A stretch of DNA of 27,434 nucleotides from an uncultured Eggerthellaceae bacterium (GTDB taxonomy: Bacteria; Actinomycetota; Coriobacteriia; Coriobacteriales; Eggerthellaceae). This document shows positions 1-7,820 of the stretch, piece by piece. Where the stretch lies: the NCBI GenBank assembly GCA_910585565.1, contig CAJUFC010000235.1:1-27434 (forward strand), in the 5' to 3' direction. The position numbers were made by a program, and so were the translations under genes. Numbering within the stretch: the first letter of the stretch is position 1; each line of letters begins with the position of its first letter. The notes beneath the pieces are model-generated. The model saw only the letters and a program-made list of their open reading frames with translations. It ran no database searches and was not told where the DNA came from.

Positions 1-2
1 AC

Positions 3-602
3 ACCTACCCCACCATGTATCGCCGGGGCGGCACGCCCGCGGTGCACGAGCCGCATCGCGAGGGGTACGAGTTCCTGGGCTGGGAGTGGCAGCGCGCAGG
101 CTCGTCTCCCGCGTCGGGCTCGGGCGACATCGCCCCGGCCTTCGCGGAGGCGGGCGAGGTGACGCTTCGCGCCACCTGGAAGGAGGTCATCCCCGAGGCC
201 AACCACTTCTTCACGACGGACGTGCCCCTCAAGGCCGAGGACAACGCCGAGTATCAGTCTCACGTCGTGGCGGTGCGCCTCGCCGACTTCGAGCGCGCCC
301 TCCGGCGGGTCGAGTTCGAGCGCAACGACGCGACGGGCATCCTGCGCGAGGGGGCCCAGATCGAGCTGTGGGTCGGCAACGTGCCCGATGTCATAGGCAC
401 GGGCACGCGTCTCGCCCTCGGCGAGACCGACTTCGCATGGATGAACAACCTCCCGCTCGCCCAGATCGGCGACGAGAGCTGGGGCGTGTACGTGGGCGTG
501 CGCATCAGGACCGCCGACGTGGACGAGTCAAGACTCATCCCTTCCTATGCGAGCGGCGCCTACGTCGTGTCCCTCGTCAAGATGTCCTACGAGTTCTCGT
601 AA
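3..602 (+). CDS. Secreted InlB B-repeat (Listeria-Bacteroides repeat) protein, C-terminal part
   Basis: The reading frame is already open at the window edge, so only the last 199 residues are visible. The first about 30 residues read like the end of a Listeria/Bacteroides B-repeat: a Tyr-Pro lead-in, the segment HREGYEFLGWEW, and later ALRATW-type residues (LRATW near residue 57). The rest, about 135 residues, is a soluble, probably beta-rich domain with no transmembrane segment or sorting signal, ending in a Tyr-Glu-Phe-Ser C-terminus. Such repeats occur in cell-surface and secreted proteins, but their ligands are mostly unknown. A second protein of similar plan starts 13 bases after the stop, so the two are probably co-transcribed. 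The start and any signal peptide lie outside the window. An internal ATG at 15 is unlikely to be the start because the repeat is already under way there. Confidence 0.75.
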   Translation, partial: TYPTMYRRGGTPAVHEPHREGYEFLGWEWQRAGSSPASGSGDIAPAFAEAGEVTLRATWKEVIPEANHFFTTDVPLKAEDNAEYQSHVVAVRLADFERALRRVEFERNDATGILREGAQIELWVGNVPDVIGTGTRLALGETDFAWMNNLPLAQIGDESWGVYVGVRIRTADVDESRLIPSYASGAYVVSLVKMSYEFS

Positions 603-615
603 GGGCGTGGTGGGG

Positions 616-1791
616 ATGGAAGCCATCAGAGGGAATTCGTATGCGCCGAGGCGCATCGCGGCCGCGCTTGCGCTCGTACTCGCGCTCGCCCTGCTCGCAG
701 CGCTGGGTGCGCCGGCGGAGAGGGCCTGGGCCTACGAGGGCGGCACCATCGAGGTCGGCACCATCGTGGCCAACCGCGTGGAGGCGCCTGAGAGCGGGGA
801 TGAGGGCGCGCTCGAGCTGGGAGTCGCGGTCGGCTACGACAAGCGCGAGCAGGAAGGCGAGTTCTGGGGCATGGACGGCTGGCTCGAGATCGGCTGCGCC
901 GTGGGCCTCGACGTGATAGAGCCTGGCACGTGGGGCGTGACCTTCCATGCCGGACGCGGCAGCTTCAACGGGTCGGAGACTGCCGAGGTGCGCGTGCCGT
1001 ACGGCGCGCCCGTGGGTCCGCACATCCCCATCCCCAAGCGTGCCGGCTGGCGCATAGCTGGGTGGCACCTCTTGGGCGCCGATGCGGGAGCGGACTTCGA
1101 CTCCGAGGGCGTCTCTGCCGTGCCGCTGGGGGACGAGTGGGACTTCTCGCGCGTCGTTGAGGGCGACATGGAGCTGTATGCGCGCTGGGAGCTGCGGCTT
1201 GATGTCACGATGCCCGTCGCCGTGGGGGTGGGTGTCAACGCCTCCACCAACGAGGTCACAACGCCTGAGTCGGGCTATTACGCGATCAAGAGCCGCACCG
1301 TGCGGCCTGTCGCAGTGGAGTCGGTTGCGGTCGAGACGACCGAGCGCGACGCCAAGGGCATCTTCCGCTTGCCGGAAGGAACGCTTTTTCCGGGTGCCTC
1401 TGCCACGCAAGAGCTGAATGCCTGGACGAGGGCGCTCATGCAGGCGTGGGTGTCGCTGGCGATAGACCAAAACGCCGTCTTTCCCACCGAGCCGTCACGC
1501 GATGCGTACGTGAGGCTTGGCCTTGCGGCACGGCTTCCCGAGTCAGGCGAAGATGGCCATGTCTGGGTGGTCTCGCGGTCCCTCTCTGGCAAGCTGCGCG
1601 ACAGCTTCACGGTTCCGGCGTTCGTCTACGGAAGCACGCCTGCCGACGACGACTGGGAGGGCGCCGAGCGCTGCGAGCGGCTTTCGCTCGACTTCGACAT
1701 GGGAATCAAAGACGCCCTCGAGGCGCGCGTCGACGTCGATGGCCCCCAGCCGGTGACGCATCTCAGGATAACCGTGGCGGCCCAGATGTAA
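616..1791 (+). CDS. Secreted protein with signal peptide and one InlB B-repeat-like domain
   Basis: This is a 391-residue protein starting at ATG 616, chosen because it places a classical signal peptide at the N-terminus: Arg-Arg, then a run of Ala/Leu/Val, with a likely cleavage after AWA near residue 39. An upstream in-frame ATG at 547 would add residues overlapping the previous gene. Residues about 115-200 form a B-repeat: GVTFHAGRGSF, then a PKRAGWRIAGWHL stretch, then ELYARWEL. The C-terminal half is a soluble domain with no membrane anchor, LPXTG motif or cell-wall repeat. It follows the previous exoprotein by 13 bases and looks like a diverged paralogue in layout (repeat, then about 180-residue domain). 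Export is well supported; adhesion or another surface role is inference from the repeat family. The ribosome site (GGTGGGG) is weak. Confidence 0.75.
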   Translation: MEAIRGNSYAPRRIAAALALVLALALLAALGAPAERAWAYEGGTIEVGTIVANRVEAPESGDEGALELGVAVGYDKREQEGEFWGMDGWLEIGCAVGLDVIEPGTWGVTFHAGRGSFNGSETAEVRVPYGAPVGPHIPIPKRAGWRIAGWHLLGADAGADFDSEGVSAVPLGDEWDFSRVVEGDMELYARWELRLDVTMPVAVGVGVNASTNEVTTPESGYYAIKSRTVRPVAVESVAVETTERDAKGIFRLPEGTLFPGASATQELNAWTRALMQAWVSLAIDQNAVFPTEPSRDAYVRLGLAARLPESGEDGHVWVVSRSLSGKLRDSFTVPAFVYGSTPADDDWEGAERCERLSLDFDMGIKDALEARVDVDGPQPVTHLRITVAAQM

Positions 1792-1901
1792 ATGAACGCC
1801 ACCCCCGGCCCCTGTTCATTTTCGAGAGGAGCGCGATACATATTTCACGTAGGGCGTTTTGGCCGCCCGAACTCACGCTCGCGGAGACCCCACCCTTCCC
1901 G

Positions 1902-2158
1902 GGCCGGGAGGCGCTGCTCGGTAGGCGCGCGCCTCTCGGCCTCACGAGGTCGACGAAGCGAGAAGCGGCCGGGGCCGCCGGCAAGCCTGTCCCGAGCGAG
2001 CCTTGCAGGCTCCCCGCAGCGGACAGGGCGCACGCAGGAGCGCCGCTTAATGGTGCGCGGCGCACCAGCGACAATGCGCCTGGCCCCAGGCTGGTGCCAA
2101 ACTCCATTTGAACGATCATGAGGCGCGGGTGGCGAGAATGCTCTCGCTGTCCGCGCCT
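1902..2158. other. Gene-free hairpin-rich stretch, candidate structured RNA
   Basis: Nothing between 1792 and 2278 looks protein-coding. The stretch holds several strong inverted repeats: 1902-1914 with 1929-1941 (13 pairs, one G-U); 1986-1992 with 2021-2027 enclosing 1998-2002/2008-2012; 2051-2057 with 2061-2067; 2078-2082 with 2087-2091; and 2121-2137 with 2142-2158 (17 pairs including three G-U in a row, tetraloop ATGC). I looked for the signature sequences of RNase P RNA, tmRNA and SRP RNA and saw none. It may be an unrecognised small RNA, a cluster of transcription-stopping structures for the exoprotein genes, or chance pairing in GC-rich DNA. Neither strand can be assigned. Confidence 0.35.
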
Positions 2159-2182
2159 TGCGCCATGCGGCCGTTCGGCGTG

Positions 2183-2211
2183 TTGACTTCGGGGAGTCGT
2201 GATATCATACT
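2183..2211 (+). promoter_or_regulatory. Promoter of htpG
   Basis: A -35 box TTGACT (2183-2188) and a -10 box CATACT (2206-2211) are separated by 17 bases, the ideal spacing for the housekeeping sigma factor. The predicted transcription start at about 2218 falls on the first bases of the CIRCE operator. Confidence 0.7.
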
Positions 2212-2217
2212 TGCTAT

Positions 2218-2244
2218 TTAGCACTCTCGGTAGTAGAGTGCTAA
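2218..2244 (+). promoter_or_regulatory. CIRCE operator (HrcA binding site)
   Basis: The sequence is TTAGCACTC, nine bases, GAGTGCTAA: a perfect match to the CIRCE inverted repeat bound by the heat-shock repressor HrcA. It overlaps the expected transcription start and lies 34 bases before the htpG start codon, so it would also be part of the 5' leader RNA. Repression of htpG by HrcA, relieved on heat shock, is the expected consequence. Confidence 0.95.
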
Positions 2245-2278
2245 CCAAACAAATGTATGACATCAAAAGGAACGACCC

Positions 2279-4324
2279 ATGAGAAAATTCAAGACAGAAT
2301 CAAAAAAGCTGCTCGATTTGATGATCAACTCGATATACACGAATCGCGAGATCTTCCTGCGCGAGCTCATCTCCAACTCGTCTGACGCGGTGGACAAGCT
2401 GTATTTCCGCAGCCTTGTCGACGATAGCGTCGAGATCAACCGCGCCGACTTGGCCATCACCGTCTCTTACGACAAAGACGCTCGCACCATCACCGTTTCC
2501 GACAACGGCATCGGCATGACCAAAGACGAGCTCGACAAGAACCTCGGTACCATCGCTCACTCCGACTCGATGGAGTTCAAGGCCAAGCGCGCCGAAGAGG
2601 GCGCCGCATCAGCCGCACAAGCCGCGTCAGGTGCCTCCGCTGACGGCGACAACGAGGGCCTTGCCGACAAGACGATGGAAGACGTCGCTGACGTCGACAT
2701 CATCGGTCAGTTCGGCGTCGGCTTCTACTCCGCGTTCATGGTAGGCAAGAAGGTGCGCGTCGTGTCGCGCGCCTATGGCTCAGACGAGGCGTGGGCCTGG
2801 GAGTCTGACGGCGTCGACGGCTACGACATCAAGGCAGCCGAGCGCGCAGGCCACGGCACCGATGTCATCGTCTACCTCAAGGACAACGAGGGCGAGGAGT
2901 ACTACGACACCTACGCCAGCGAGCACGGGCTCAAAAGCCTCATCAAGAAGTACAGCAACTACGTGCGCTATCCCATCCAGATGGAGGTCACCAAGCGCAC
3001 CGAGAAGGAGCGCCCGGCTGACGCGGGCGACGACTATGTGCCCGAGTATGACGAGACGACCGAGCTTGAGACGATCAACTCCATGATTCCCATCTGGAAG
3101 CGCTCGAAGTCGCAGGTCTCGCAGGAGGAGTACAACGAGTTCTACAAGACCGACTTCCACGACATGGAAGACCCGCTGGTGACGACGTCGCTGCATGCAG
3201 AGGGCACCCTCACCTATGACGCGCTCATGTTCGTGCCGTCGCACGCGCCGTGGGACATGTGGTCCAAGGACTACAAGAAGGGGCTTGCCCTCTACAGCTC
3301 GGGCGTGCTCATCATGGACAAGTGCGAAGAGCTCGTTCCCGACTACTTCAATTTCGTGCGCGGCGTCGTCGACTCGGCCGACCTCACGCTGAACATCTCG
3401 CGCGAGACGCTGCAGCACAATTCGCAGCTGCGCGCCATCGGGCGTCGCCTCGAGAAGAAGATCAAAAGCGAGCTGGCGAATCTGCTGGAAGACGACCGCG
3501 AAAAGTACGAGGGCTTCTTCAAGGAGTTTGGCCGCACGCTGAAGTACGGCGTCTACTCGAGCTACGGCATGGCGGCGAACACGCTGTCGGACCTCTTGCT
3601 GTTCTACTCGGCCAAGCAGAAGAAGATAATCACGCTGGAAGAGTACGTCGCAGACGCGCCGGACGACGCCGAGGCGATTTACTTCGCGGCGGGCGACTCC
3701 ACCGAGCGCCTGGCGCAGATGCCCATCGTGACAACCGTGCTCAACAAGGGCTATGACGTGCTGCTCTGCGACGACAACGTCGACGAGTTCTGCATGATGG
3801 CGCTGCGCGAGTATGTGAGCGACAAGATCATGGCCTTCGACGAGGAAGGCAACCAAGAGGAGCCGAAGCGCTTTGCCATCAAGAACGTCGGCGGCGAGGA
3901 TCTGGGCCTCACGACCGAGGAGGAGAAGGCCGAGGCCGAGAAGGCGACCGAGGAGAACAAGGGGCTGTTCGACGCGATGCGCGATTCCTTGGGCGACAAG
4001 GTGGAAAAGGTCATCGTCTCGACGAGGCTGACCGACGCTCCGGTGGTCCTCACCACCGAGGGCGCTGTGTCGCTGCAGATGGCGCAGATCTTCAAGCAGC
4101 AGCCAGGCGGCGAGGGCGAGGACGTGCCTGACGTGCACATCGTCATGGAGGTCAACGCCAAGCATCCTGTCTTCGACACGCTGAAATCGGCGCACGACGC
4201 TGGTGACGCCGACAAGGTCAAGCGCTATACCAGCATCCTGTACAATCAGGCGCTCTTGCTGGAGGGGCTGCCGATAGACGATCCGCTGGCATTCGCCAAA
4301 GAGGTCACCGACCTGATGAAATAG
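2279..4324 (+). CDS. htpG: Molecular chaperone HtpG (bacterial Hsp90)
   Basis: This is a 681-residue ATP-dependent cytosolic chaperone, somewhat longer than the roughly 620-residue E. coli protein. The N-terminal GHKL ATPase domain is clear: the helix NREIFLRELISNSSDA (residues 22-37, with catalytic Glu29 and nucleotide-binding Asn33), DNGIGM at 75-80 and the lid glycine motif IGQFGVGF at 142-149. The middle and dimerisation domains follow in normal order. Between GTIAHSDS and IGQFGVGF the segment is about 25 residues longer than in E. coli and is rich in Ala, Ser, Asp and Glu (about residues 105-135), that is, an insertion in or beside the ATP lid. The start ATG 2279 has AAAGGAA 7 bases upstream. 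The gene is monocistronic, controlled by the CIRCE operator just upstream and closed by the inverted repeat at 4411-4452. Confidence 0.97.
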   Translation: MRKFKTESKKLLDLMINSIYTNREIFLRELISNSSDAVDKLYFRSLVDDSVEINRADLAITVSYDKDARTITVSDNGIGMTKDELDKNLGTIAHSDSMEFKAKRAEEGAASAAQAASGASADGDNEGLADKTMEDVADVDIIGQFGVGFYSAFMVGKKVRVVSRAYGSDEAWAWESDGVDGYDIKAAERAGHGTDVIVYLKDNEGEEYYDTYASEHGLKSLIKKYSNYVRYPIQMEVTKRTEKERPADAGDDYVPEYDETTELETINSMIPIWKRSKSQVSQEEYNEFYKTDFHDMEDPLVTTSLHAEGTLTYDALMFVPSHAPWDMWSKDYKKGLALYSSGVLIMDKCEELVPDYFNFVRGVVDSADLTLNISRETLQHNSQLRAIGRRLEKKIKSELANLLEDDREKYEGFFKEFGRTLKYGVYSSYGMAANTLSDLLLFYSAKQKKIITLEEYVADAPDDAEAIYFAAGDSTERLAQMPIVTTVLNKGYDVLLCDDNVDEFCMMALREYVSDKIMAFDEEGNQEEPKRFAIKNVGGEDLGLTTEEEKAEAEKATEENKGLFDAMRDSLGDKVEKVIVSTRLTDAPVVLTTEGAVSLQMAQIFKQQPGGEGEDVPDVHIVMEVNAKHPVFDTLKSAHDAGDADKVKRYTSILYNQALLLEGLPIDDPLAFAKEVTDLMK

Positions 4325-4379
4325 GGGCGTCGGCTGCCGCAATGCGAGCCGCCCAGCTGGGGCCCGTGTTGCGAGATGC

Positions 4380-4405
4380 GGCGAACCTGCACGGCGAACC
4401 TGCAC
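4380..4405. repeat. Two exact tandem copies of a 13-bp unit
   Basis: GGCGAACCTGCAC occurs twice in direct succession (4380-4392 and 4393-4405), between the htpG stop and the inverted repeat. No role is evident. Confidence 0.8.
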
Positions 4406-4410
4406 GTTTA

Positions 4411-4452
4411 AGTGGGCCCTGCTTGCGCCAATTCGCGCAAGCAGGGCCCACT
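4411..4452. terminator. Bidirectional terminator-like hairpin between convergent genes
   Basis: Two perfect 18-base complementary arms (4411-4428 and 4435-4452) flank a 6-base loop. The hairpin sits between the end of htpG and the end of the convergent minus-strand gene, whose stop codon starts six bases further on. The U-tracts are short on both sides (GTTTA only), so efficiency rests on stem stability. Confidence 0.7.
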
Positions 4453-4457
4453 CGCGT

Positions 4458-5378
4458 TTATGCGTCGAGCGCGTCGATGGCCTCGCGTGGGTCCATGAGG
4501 GCGTTGGGCATGACGCGCACCTCGTCGATGCCGAGGTCTTCCAGCTTGGCCATCGTGTGCACGGGCGCCATGCCGCGCCCACAGACGGCGCAGTAGCCCA
4601 GCGCCTCTACCAGCGTCACGTTGTGCATGAGGTCGGCCATGGTGTCCACGTCGGGCACGGGCGGCAGATAGATGGCGTCGATCCTCGCATCGCGGGCCTT
4701 CGCTATATAAGCCGGCAGCACCGTGAGCCCTGTGGGGTTATAGAAGACGCCGTTGTGGTCGAATGCCGTCGACTTCGTCCAGCCGATGATGCTGACGCCC
4801 ATCTCCTGGTCAGGGGCGAGCACGATGCCTCCCGCGTCGTTCGCGTCCAGCTCGTGCAGCGCCTCGAATCCGCGCACGACATCGTCGACGGTGAGGGCGG
4901 GCATGTCTGCGCCCATCGACAGGATGCAGTCGGCGCCGCGCTGCCACACCTGCGCAAACGCGTCGTTGTAATGCTCGTCAAAGCTCGTGCCCGCGTCCGT
5001 GATGAACGTGACCGTGAACGGCGTTGTGCACTCCTCCGCGATGAGGGTGCGCATCGGCTCGATGTCTTCGGCGGGCGCGACCGAGATGACCAGCTCGTAG
5101 GTGTCGCTGGGCACACCGGTCGCGTCAGCGCCCGGCTCTAAGTCAAGCGAGTCAATCGAGCAAAGCGGGCTGTCCCCTCGACGCGCGGCTGCAGCCTTCT
5201 CCAGCCGCGCGAACGCTGCCATGCACACGTCGACCACGTCCAACAGCATGGCTTCGTACAGCTCAGCTGCATCCTCAGGCGAGAACACGCCGTCCTTGAG
5301 CGTCGTGAGGCGCGTCTTCACCTTGCCGGGGCGCGGAAATTTGGAAAACAGCAAAAGCGCATTGTTGCGATTGTTCAT
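4458..5378 (-). CDS. DUF2064 / TIGR04282-type glycosyltransferase with C-terminal extension
   Basis: This 306-residue protein opens with LLLFSKFPRPGKVKTRL (about residues 8-24), the nucleotide-binding start typical of the GT-A-fold DUF2064 family related to MobA/CofC nucleotidyltransferases. The acidic motif MGADMPAL sits where family members have the metal-binding aspartate (usually a SDCP-like sequence). Family members are usually about 200 residues. Here about 90 extra C-terminal residues include a CAVCGRG pair of cysteines and end in LMDPREAIDALDA. The acceptor is unknown; some relatives sit in arsenosugar or radical-SAM clusters, and no such partner is visible here. The start ATG has AAGGAG 8 bases upstream on the minus strand. 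It diverges from the transporter operon at 5498 and converges on htpG. Confidence 0.75.
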   Translation of the reverse strand: MNNRNNALLLFSKFPRPGKVKTRLTTLKDGVFSPEDAAELYEAMLLDVVDVCMAAFARLEKAAAARRGDSPLCSIDSLDLEPGADATGVPSDTYELVISVAPAEDIEPMRTLIAEECTTPFTVTFITDAGTSFDEHYNDAFAQVWQRGADCILSMGADMPALTVDDVVRGFEALHELDANDAGGIVLAPDQEMGVSIIGWTKSTAFDHNGVFYNPTGLTVLPAYIAKARDARIDAIYLPPVPDVDTMADLMHNVTLVEALGYCAVCGRGMAPVHTMAKLEDLGIDEVRVMPNALMDPREAIDALDA

Positions 5379-5404
5379 CTTCTCAGCTCCTTCGCGTTAC
5401 ATGA

Positions 5405-5432
5405 TATACTTCCTATCGCTTTATTACGATAG
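5405..5432. promoter_or_regulatory. Candidate promoter/operator in the divergent 119-bp gap
   Basis: TATACT at 5405-5410 resembles a plus-strand -10 box for the transporter operon, although no good -35 is placed 16-18 bases upstream. Immediately downstream, CTATCG and CGATAG (5413-5418 and 5427-5432) form a 6-base dyad with an AT-rich 8-base centre, a plausible repressor site. Both are suggestions only. Confidence 0.35.
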
Positions 5433-5497
5433 AGTGGTAAAGTGGGAGAGCCGAATGGCCTCCGACTGACAATGTGAATGTTCTTGGAGGGACGCGC

Positions 5498-6352
5498 ATG
5501 AAAAAGAAGGTACTCAAGGTCGTGGCGACTGCTGCGACGCTGGCTTTGGCTGGCGCCTTGGCTGTCGGCTGCTCGAGCCCCGCAGGCTCGTCGAGCGCCA
5601 GCTCGAGCACGAGCGCTGCCAGCAGCGCTGCTGCGGACAGCACGCTCGAGACGCTGATCGTCGGGTTCGACAACAGCTATCCGCCCTATGGCTTCATCGG
5701 GGACGATGGTGACTATGTCGGGCTTGACCTCGACCTGGCCAAAGAGGTAGCCGAGCGCAACAACTGGGAGATCGAGCTGGCGCCGATCGACTGGGACGCC
5801 AAAGACGCTCTGCTCAACCAGGACACCGTCAATTGCATCTGGAACGGCTTTACCATGGAGGGCCGCGAGGACAACTACACGTTCTCTGAGCCGTACATGC
5901 TCAACGAGCAGGTGCTCGTCGTGAAGGCCGACTCGGGCATCCAGGATGCCACCGGCCTTGCGGGCAAGGTCGTCATCACGCAGATCGACTCGGCCGCACT
6001 TGCGGTGCTCGAGGGCGACCAGGCCGAGTTGGCAGGCACGTTCGCCAAGGTCGACACGGTGAGCGACTACAACAATGCCTTCATGCAGCTTGAGGCGGGC
6101 ACCGTTGACGCGGTTGCGTGCGACCTGTCCATCGCGGCCTATCAGATGGCTGCCAACCCGGACAAGTACGTGCAGCTTGCCGAGCCGCTGAGCTCCGAGC
6201 ATTATGCCGTCGGCTTCAAGAAGGGCAACACTGACATGGCCCAGACTGTCACCGACACGCTGAAGGCGATGTACGAGGACGGCACCGTTGAGCAGATTTG
6301 CCAGAAGTACGCAGAGTACGGCGTCGACATCAACAACTGGGTGCTTAAGTAA
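5498..6352 (+). CDS. Amino-acid ABC transporter substrate-binding lipoprotein (SBP family 3)
   Basis: This 284-residue lipoprotein has the lipobox LAVGC, so Cys25 would be lipidated and the protein anchored outside the membrane. A Ser/Ala-rich linker (about residues 26-47) leads into a family 3 solute-binding domain: LIVGFDNSYPPYGFIGDDG, then VGLDLDLAKEVAERN, then the hinge and a C-terminal WVLK. This family serves polar amino acids such as Gln, His, Arg or Cys; the exact ligand cannot be read from the sequence. ATG 5498 is preferred over an in-frame ATG at 5474 because it gives a Lys-rich signal peptide start and has GGAGGG about 9 bases upstream. The permease and ATPase follow directly, making a complete importer operon. 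Confidence 0.93.
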   Translation: MKKKVLKVVATAATLALAGALAVGCSSPAGSSSASSSTSAASSAAADSTLETLIVGFDNSYPPYGFIGDDGDYVGLDLDLAKEVAERNNWEIELAPIDWDAKDALLNQDTVNCIWNGFTMEGREDNYTFSEPYMLNEQVLVVKADSGIQDATGLAGKVVITQIDSAALAVLEGDQAELAGTFAKVDTVSDYNNAFMQLEAGTVDAVACDLSIAAYQMAANPDKYVQLAEPLSSEHYAVGFKKGNTDMAQTVTDTLKAMYEDGTVEQICQKYAEYGVDINNWVLK

Positions 6353-7006
6353 GTGGAATTCTCGGTAATGATAGGACTTCTGGGTGATGGGCTTTTGCTC
6401 ACCACCCAGATTTTCTTCGTGACCCTCATCGGGTCGCTGCCGTTGGGCGTCGTCGTGGCGCTTTGTCGCATGAGCCGCTTCAAGGTCGTCGCGGGCATCG
6501 CGCGCTTCTACATTTCCATCCTGCGCGGCACGCCGCTCATGCTGCAGCTGATGGCCATCATGTTCGGGCCGTACTACCTGTTCGGCCTGCAGATGGGATC
6601 CGACTGGAAGTATTGGGCATGCGACATCGGCTTCATCCTCAACTACGCGGCCTACTTCGGCGAGATATACCGCTCGGGCATCCAGTCGGTGCCGCGCGGC
6701 CAGTACGAGGCCGCCAACGTGCTTGGCTACTCGCGGGCGCAAACGTTCATGAAGATCGTTCTTCCGCAAGTGATCAAGCACATTCTGCCTGCCATGGGTA
6801 ACGAGATCATCACGCTGGTCAAAGACACGTCGCTCGCGTTCGTGCTGGGCATCGGTGAGATGTTCTCGCAGGCCAAGGCGCTGTCGGCGCGCGAGGTGAG
6901 CATGGTGCCCTATGCGCTTGCCGCGCTCGTGTACTGGGTGTTCTGCCTCATCATCGAGTTCGTCTTGGGCAAGGTCGAAAAGAAGCTGGACTACTATCAT
7001 GCGTAG
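6353..7006 (+). CDS. Amino-acid ABC transporter permease (HisM/GlnP type)
   Basis: This is a 217-residue integral membrane protein with about five hydrophobic segments. The EAA loop that docks the ATPase runs from Glu119 (EAANVLGYSRAQTF) through LPQVIKHILPAMGNEII, as in His/Gln-type permeases. The frame allows a GTG start at 6353, directly after the upstream stop, or ATG at 6368. I list GTG because MEF is a common beginning in this family, but neither start has a strong ribosome site, so coupling to the upstream gene is likely. The last 8 bases overlap the start of the ATPase gene. One permease gene alone implies a homodimeric channel. Confidence 0.92.
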   Translation: MEFSVMIGLLGDGLLLTTQIFFVTLIGSLPLGVVVALCRMSRFKVVAGIARFYISILRGTPLMLQLMAIMFGPYYLFGLQMGSDWKYWACDIGFILNYAAYFGEIYRSGIQSVPRGQYEAANVLGYSRAQTFMKIVLPQVIKHILPAMGNEIITLVKDTSLAFVLGIGEMFSQAKALSAREVSMVPYALAALVYWVFCLIIEFVLGKVEKKLDYYHA

Positions 7007-7814
7007 CGAGAACGAGATCGCCAATGCCAACGCCAGCACCAGCGCGTGCGACTCGGTCGTCACGCTGAGCTCGGCCAAAAAGGCGTTCGGCAAAAACGAG
7101 GTGCTCAAGGACATCTCGCTGTCCGTCAACAAGGGCGACGTGCTGGCCATCATCGGCCCGTCGGGCGGCGGCAAGTCGACGCTTCTGCGCTGTCTCACGC
7201 TGCTCGAGACGCTGGACAGCGGGCGTCTGGCGTACGGCGATGTGGTCGTGTGCGACAACGACGGGCAGGATAAGGCCGTCTATGCCGGCAAGCAGACGCT
7301 TCGAGCAGCCAAGACGCACTTTGGCCTAGTGTTCCAGAACTTCAATCTGTTTCCGCACTACTCGGCGCTGAAAAACGTGGCTGACCCGCTCATCTGTGTG
7401 CAGAAGATGCCGAAGGCAGACGCCTACGACCGCGCACGCGAGCTGTTGGCCAAGATGGGGCTGGCTGACAAGGCTGACATGGTGCCTTGCGCCCTGTCAG
7501 GAGGGCAGCAGCAGCGCGTCGCCATTGCGCGAGCGCTGGCGATGAATCCCGAGGTGCTGTTCTTCGACGAGCCGACGAGCGCGCTTGACCCCGAGCTGAC
7601 GCGCGAAGTGCTGCGCGTCATCCGCGAGCTGGCTGCCGAGCACATGACTATGGCCATCGTGACGCACGAGATGTCGTTCGCGCGCGACGTTGCCGACCAG
7701 CTCATCTTCATGGACGACGGCCGCGTCGTCGAGCAGGGGCGCGCGCAAGACGTCATCGGCGATCCGCAGCATGAGCGCACGCGCGTCTTTCTCGCCAATT
7801 ACCAGCAAGGCTAA
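6999..7814 (+). CDS. Amino-acid ABC transporter ATPase (GlnQ/HisP type)
   Basis: This 271-residue ATP-binding subunit has the full motif set: Walker A GPSGGGKST at 53-61, Q-loop in FGLVFQNFNLFPH, signature LSGGQQQR at 166-173, Walker B LFFDEP at 187-192, D-loop SALD and switch His in IVTHEM. It drives import by the permease encoded just upstream. ATG 6999 overlaps the permease stop by 8 bases. Earlier in-frame starts would run far into the permease gene. The residues before the first beta strand (about 18, rich in Asn, Ala and Ser) are a little longer than usual. Confidence 0.95.
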   Translation: MRSENEIANANASTSACDSVVTLSSAKKAFGKNEVLKDISLSVNKGDVLAIIGPSGGGKSTLLRCLTLLETLDSGRLAYGDVVVCDNDGQDKAVYAGKQTLRAAKTHFGLVFQNFNLFPHYSALKNVADPLICVQKMPKADAYDRARELLAKMGLADKADMVPCALSGGQQQRVAIARALAMNPEVLFFDEPTSALDPELTREVLRVIRELAAEHMTMAIVTHEMSFARDVADQLIFMDDGRVVEQGRAQDVIGDPQHERTRVFLANYQQG

Positions 7815-7820
7815 CAAACC

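Noticed and set aside
1792..2182. rnpB, tmRNA or SRP RNA in the hairpin-rich gap
   Set aside because: None of the conserved sequence signatures of these RNAs could be found on either strand.
2780..4582. 600-codon open frame on the minus strand opposite htpG
   Set aside because: It mirrors htpG codon by codon, has no ribosome site and reads as Arg/His/Val-rich shadow protein typical of GC-rich antisense frames.
5375..7258. 627-codon minus-strand frame opposite the transporter genes
   Set aside because: The opposite strand has three well-supported genes with full motifs; the antisense product has no recognisable domain.
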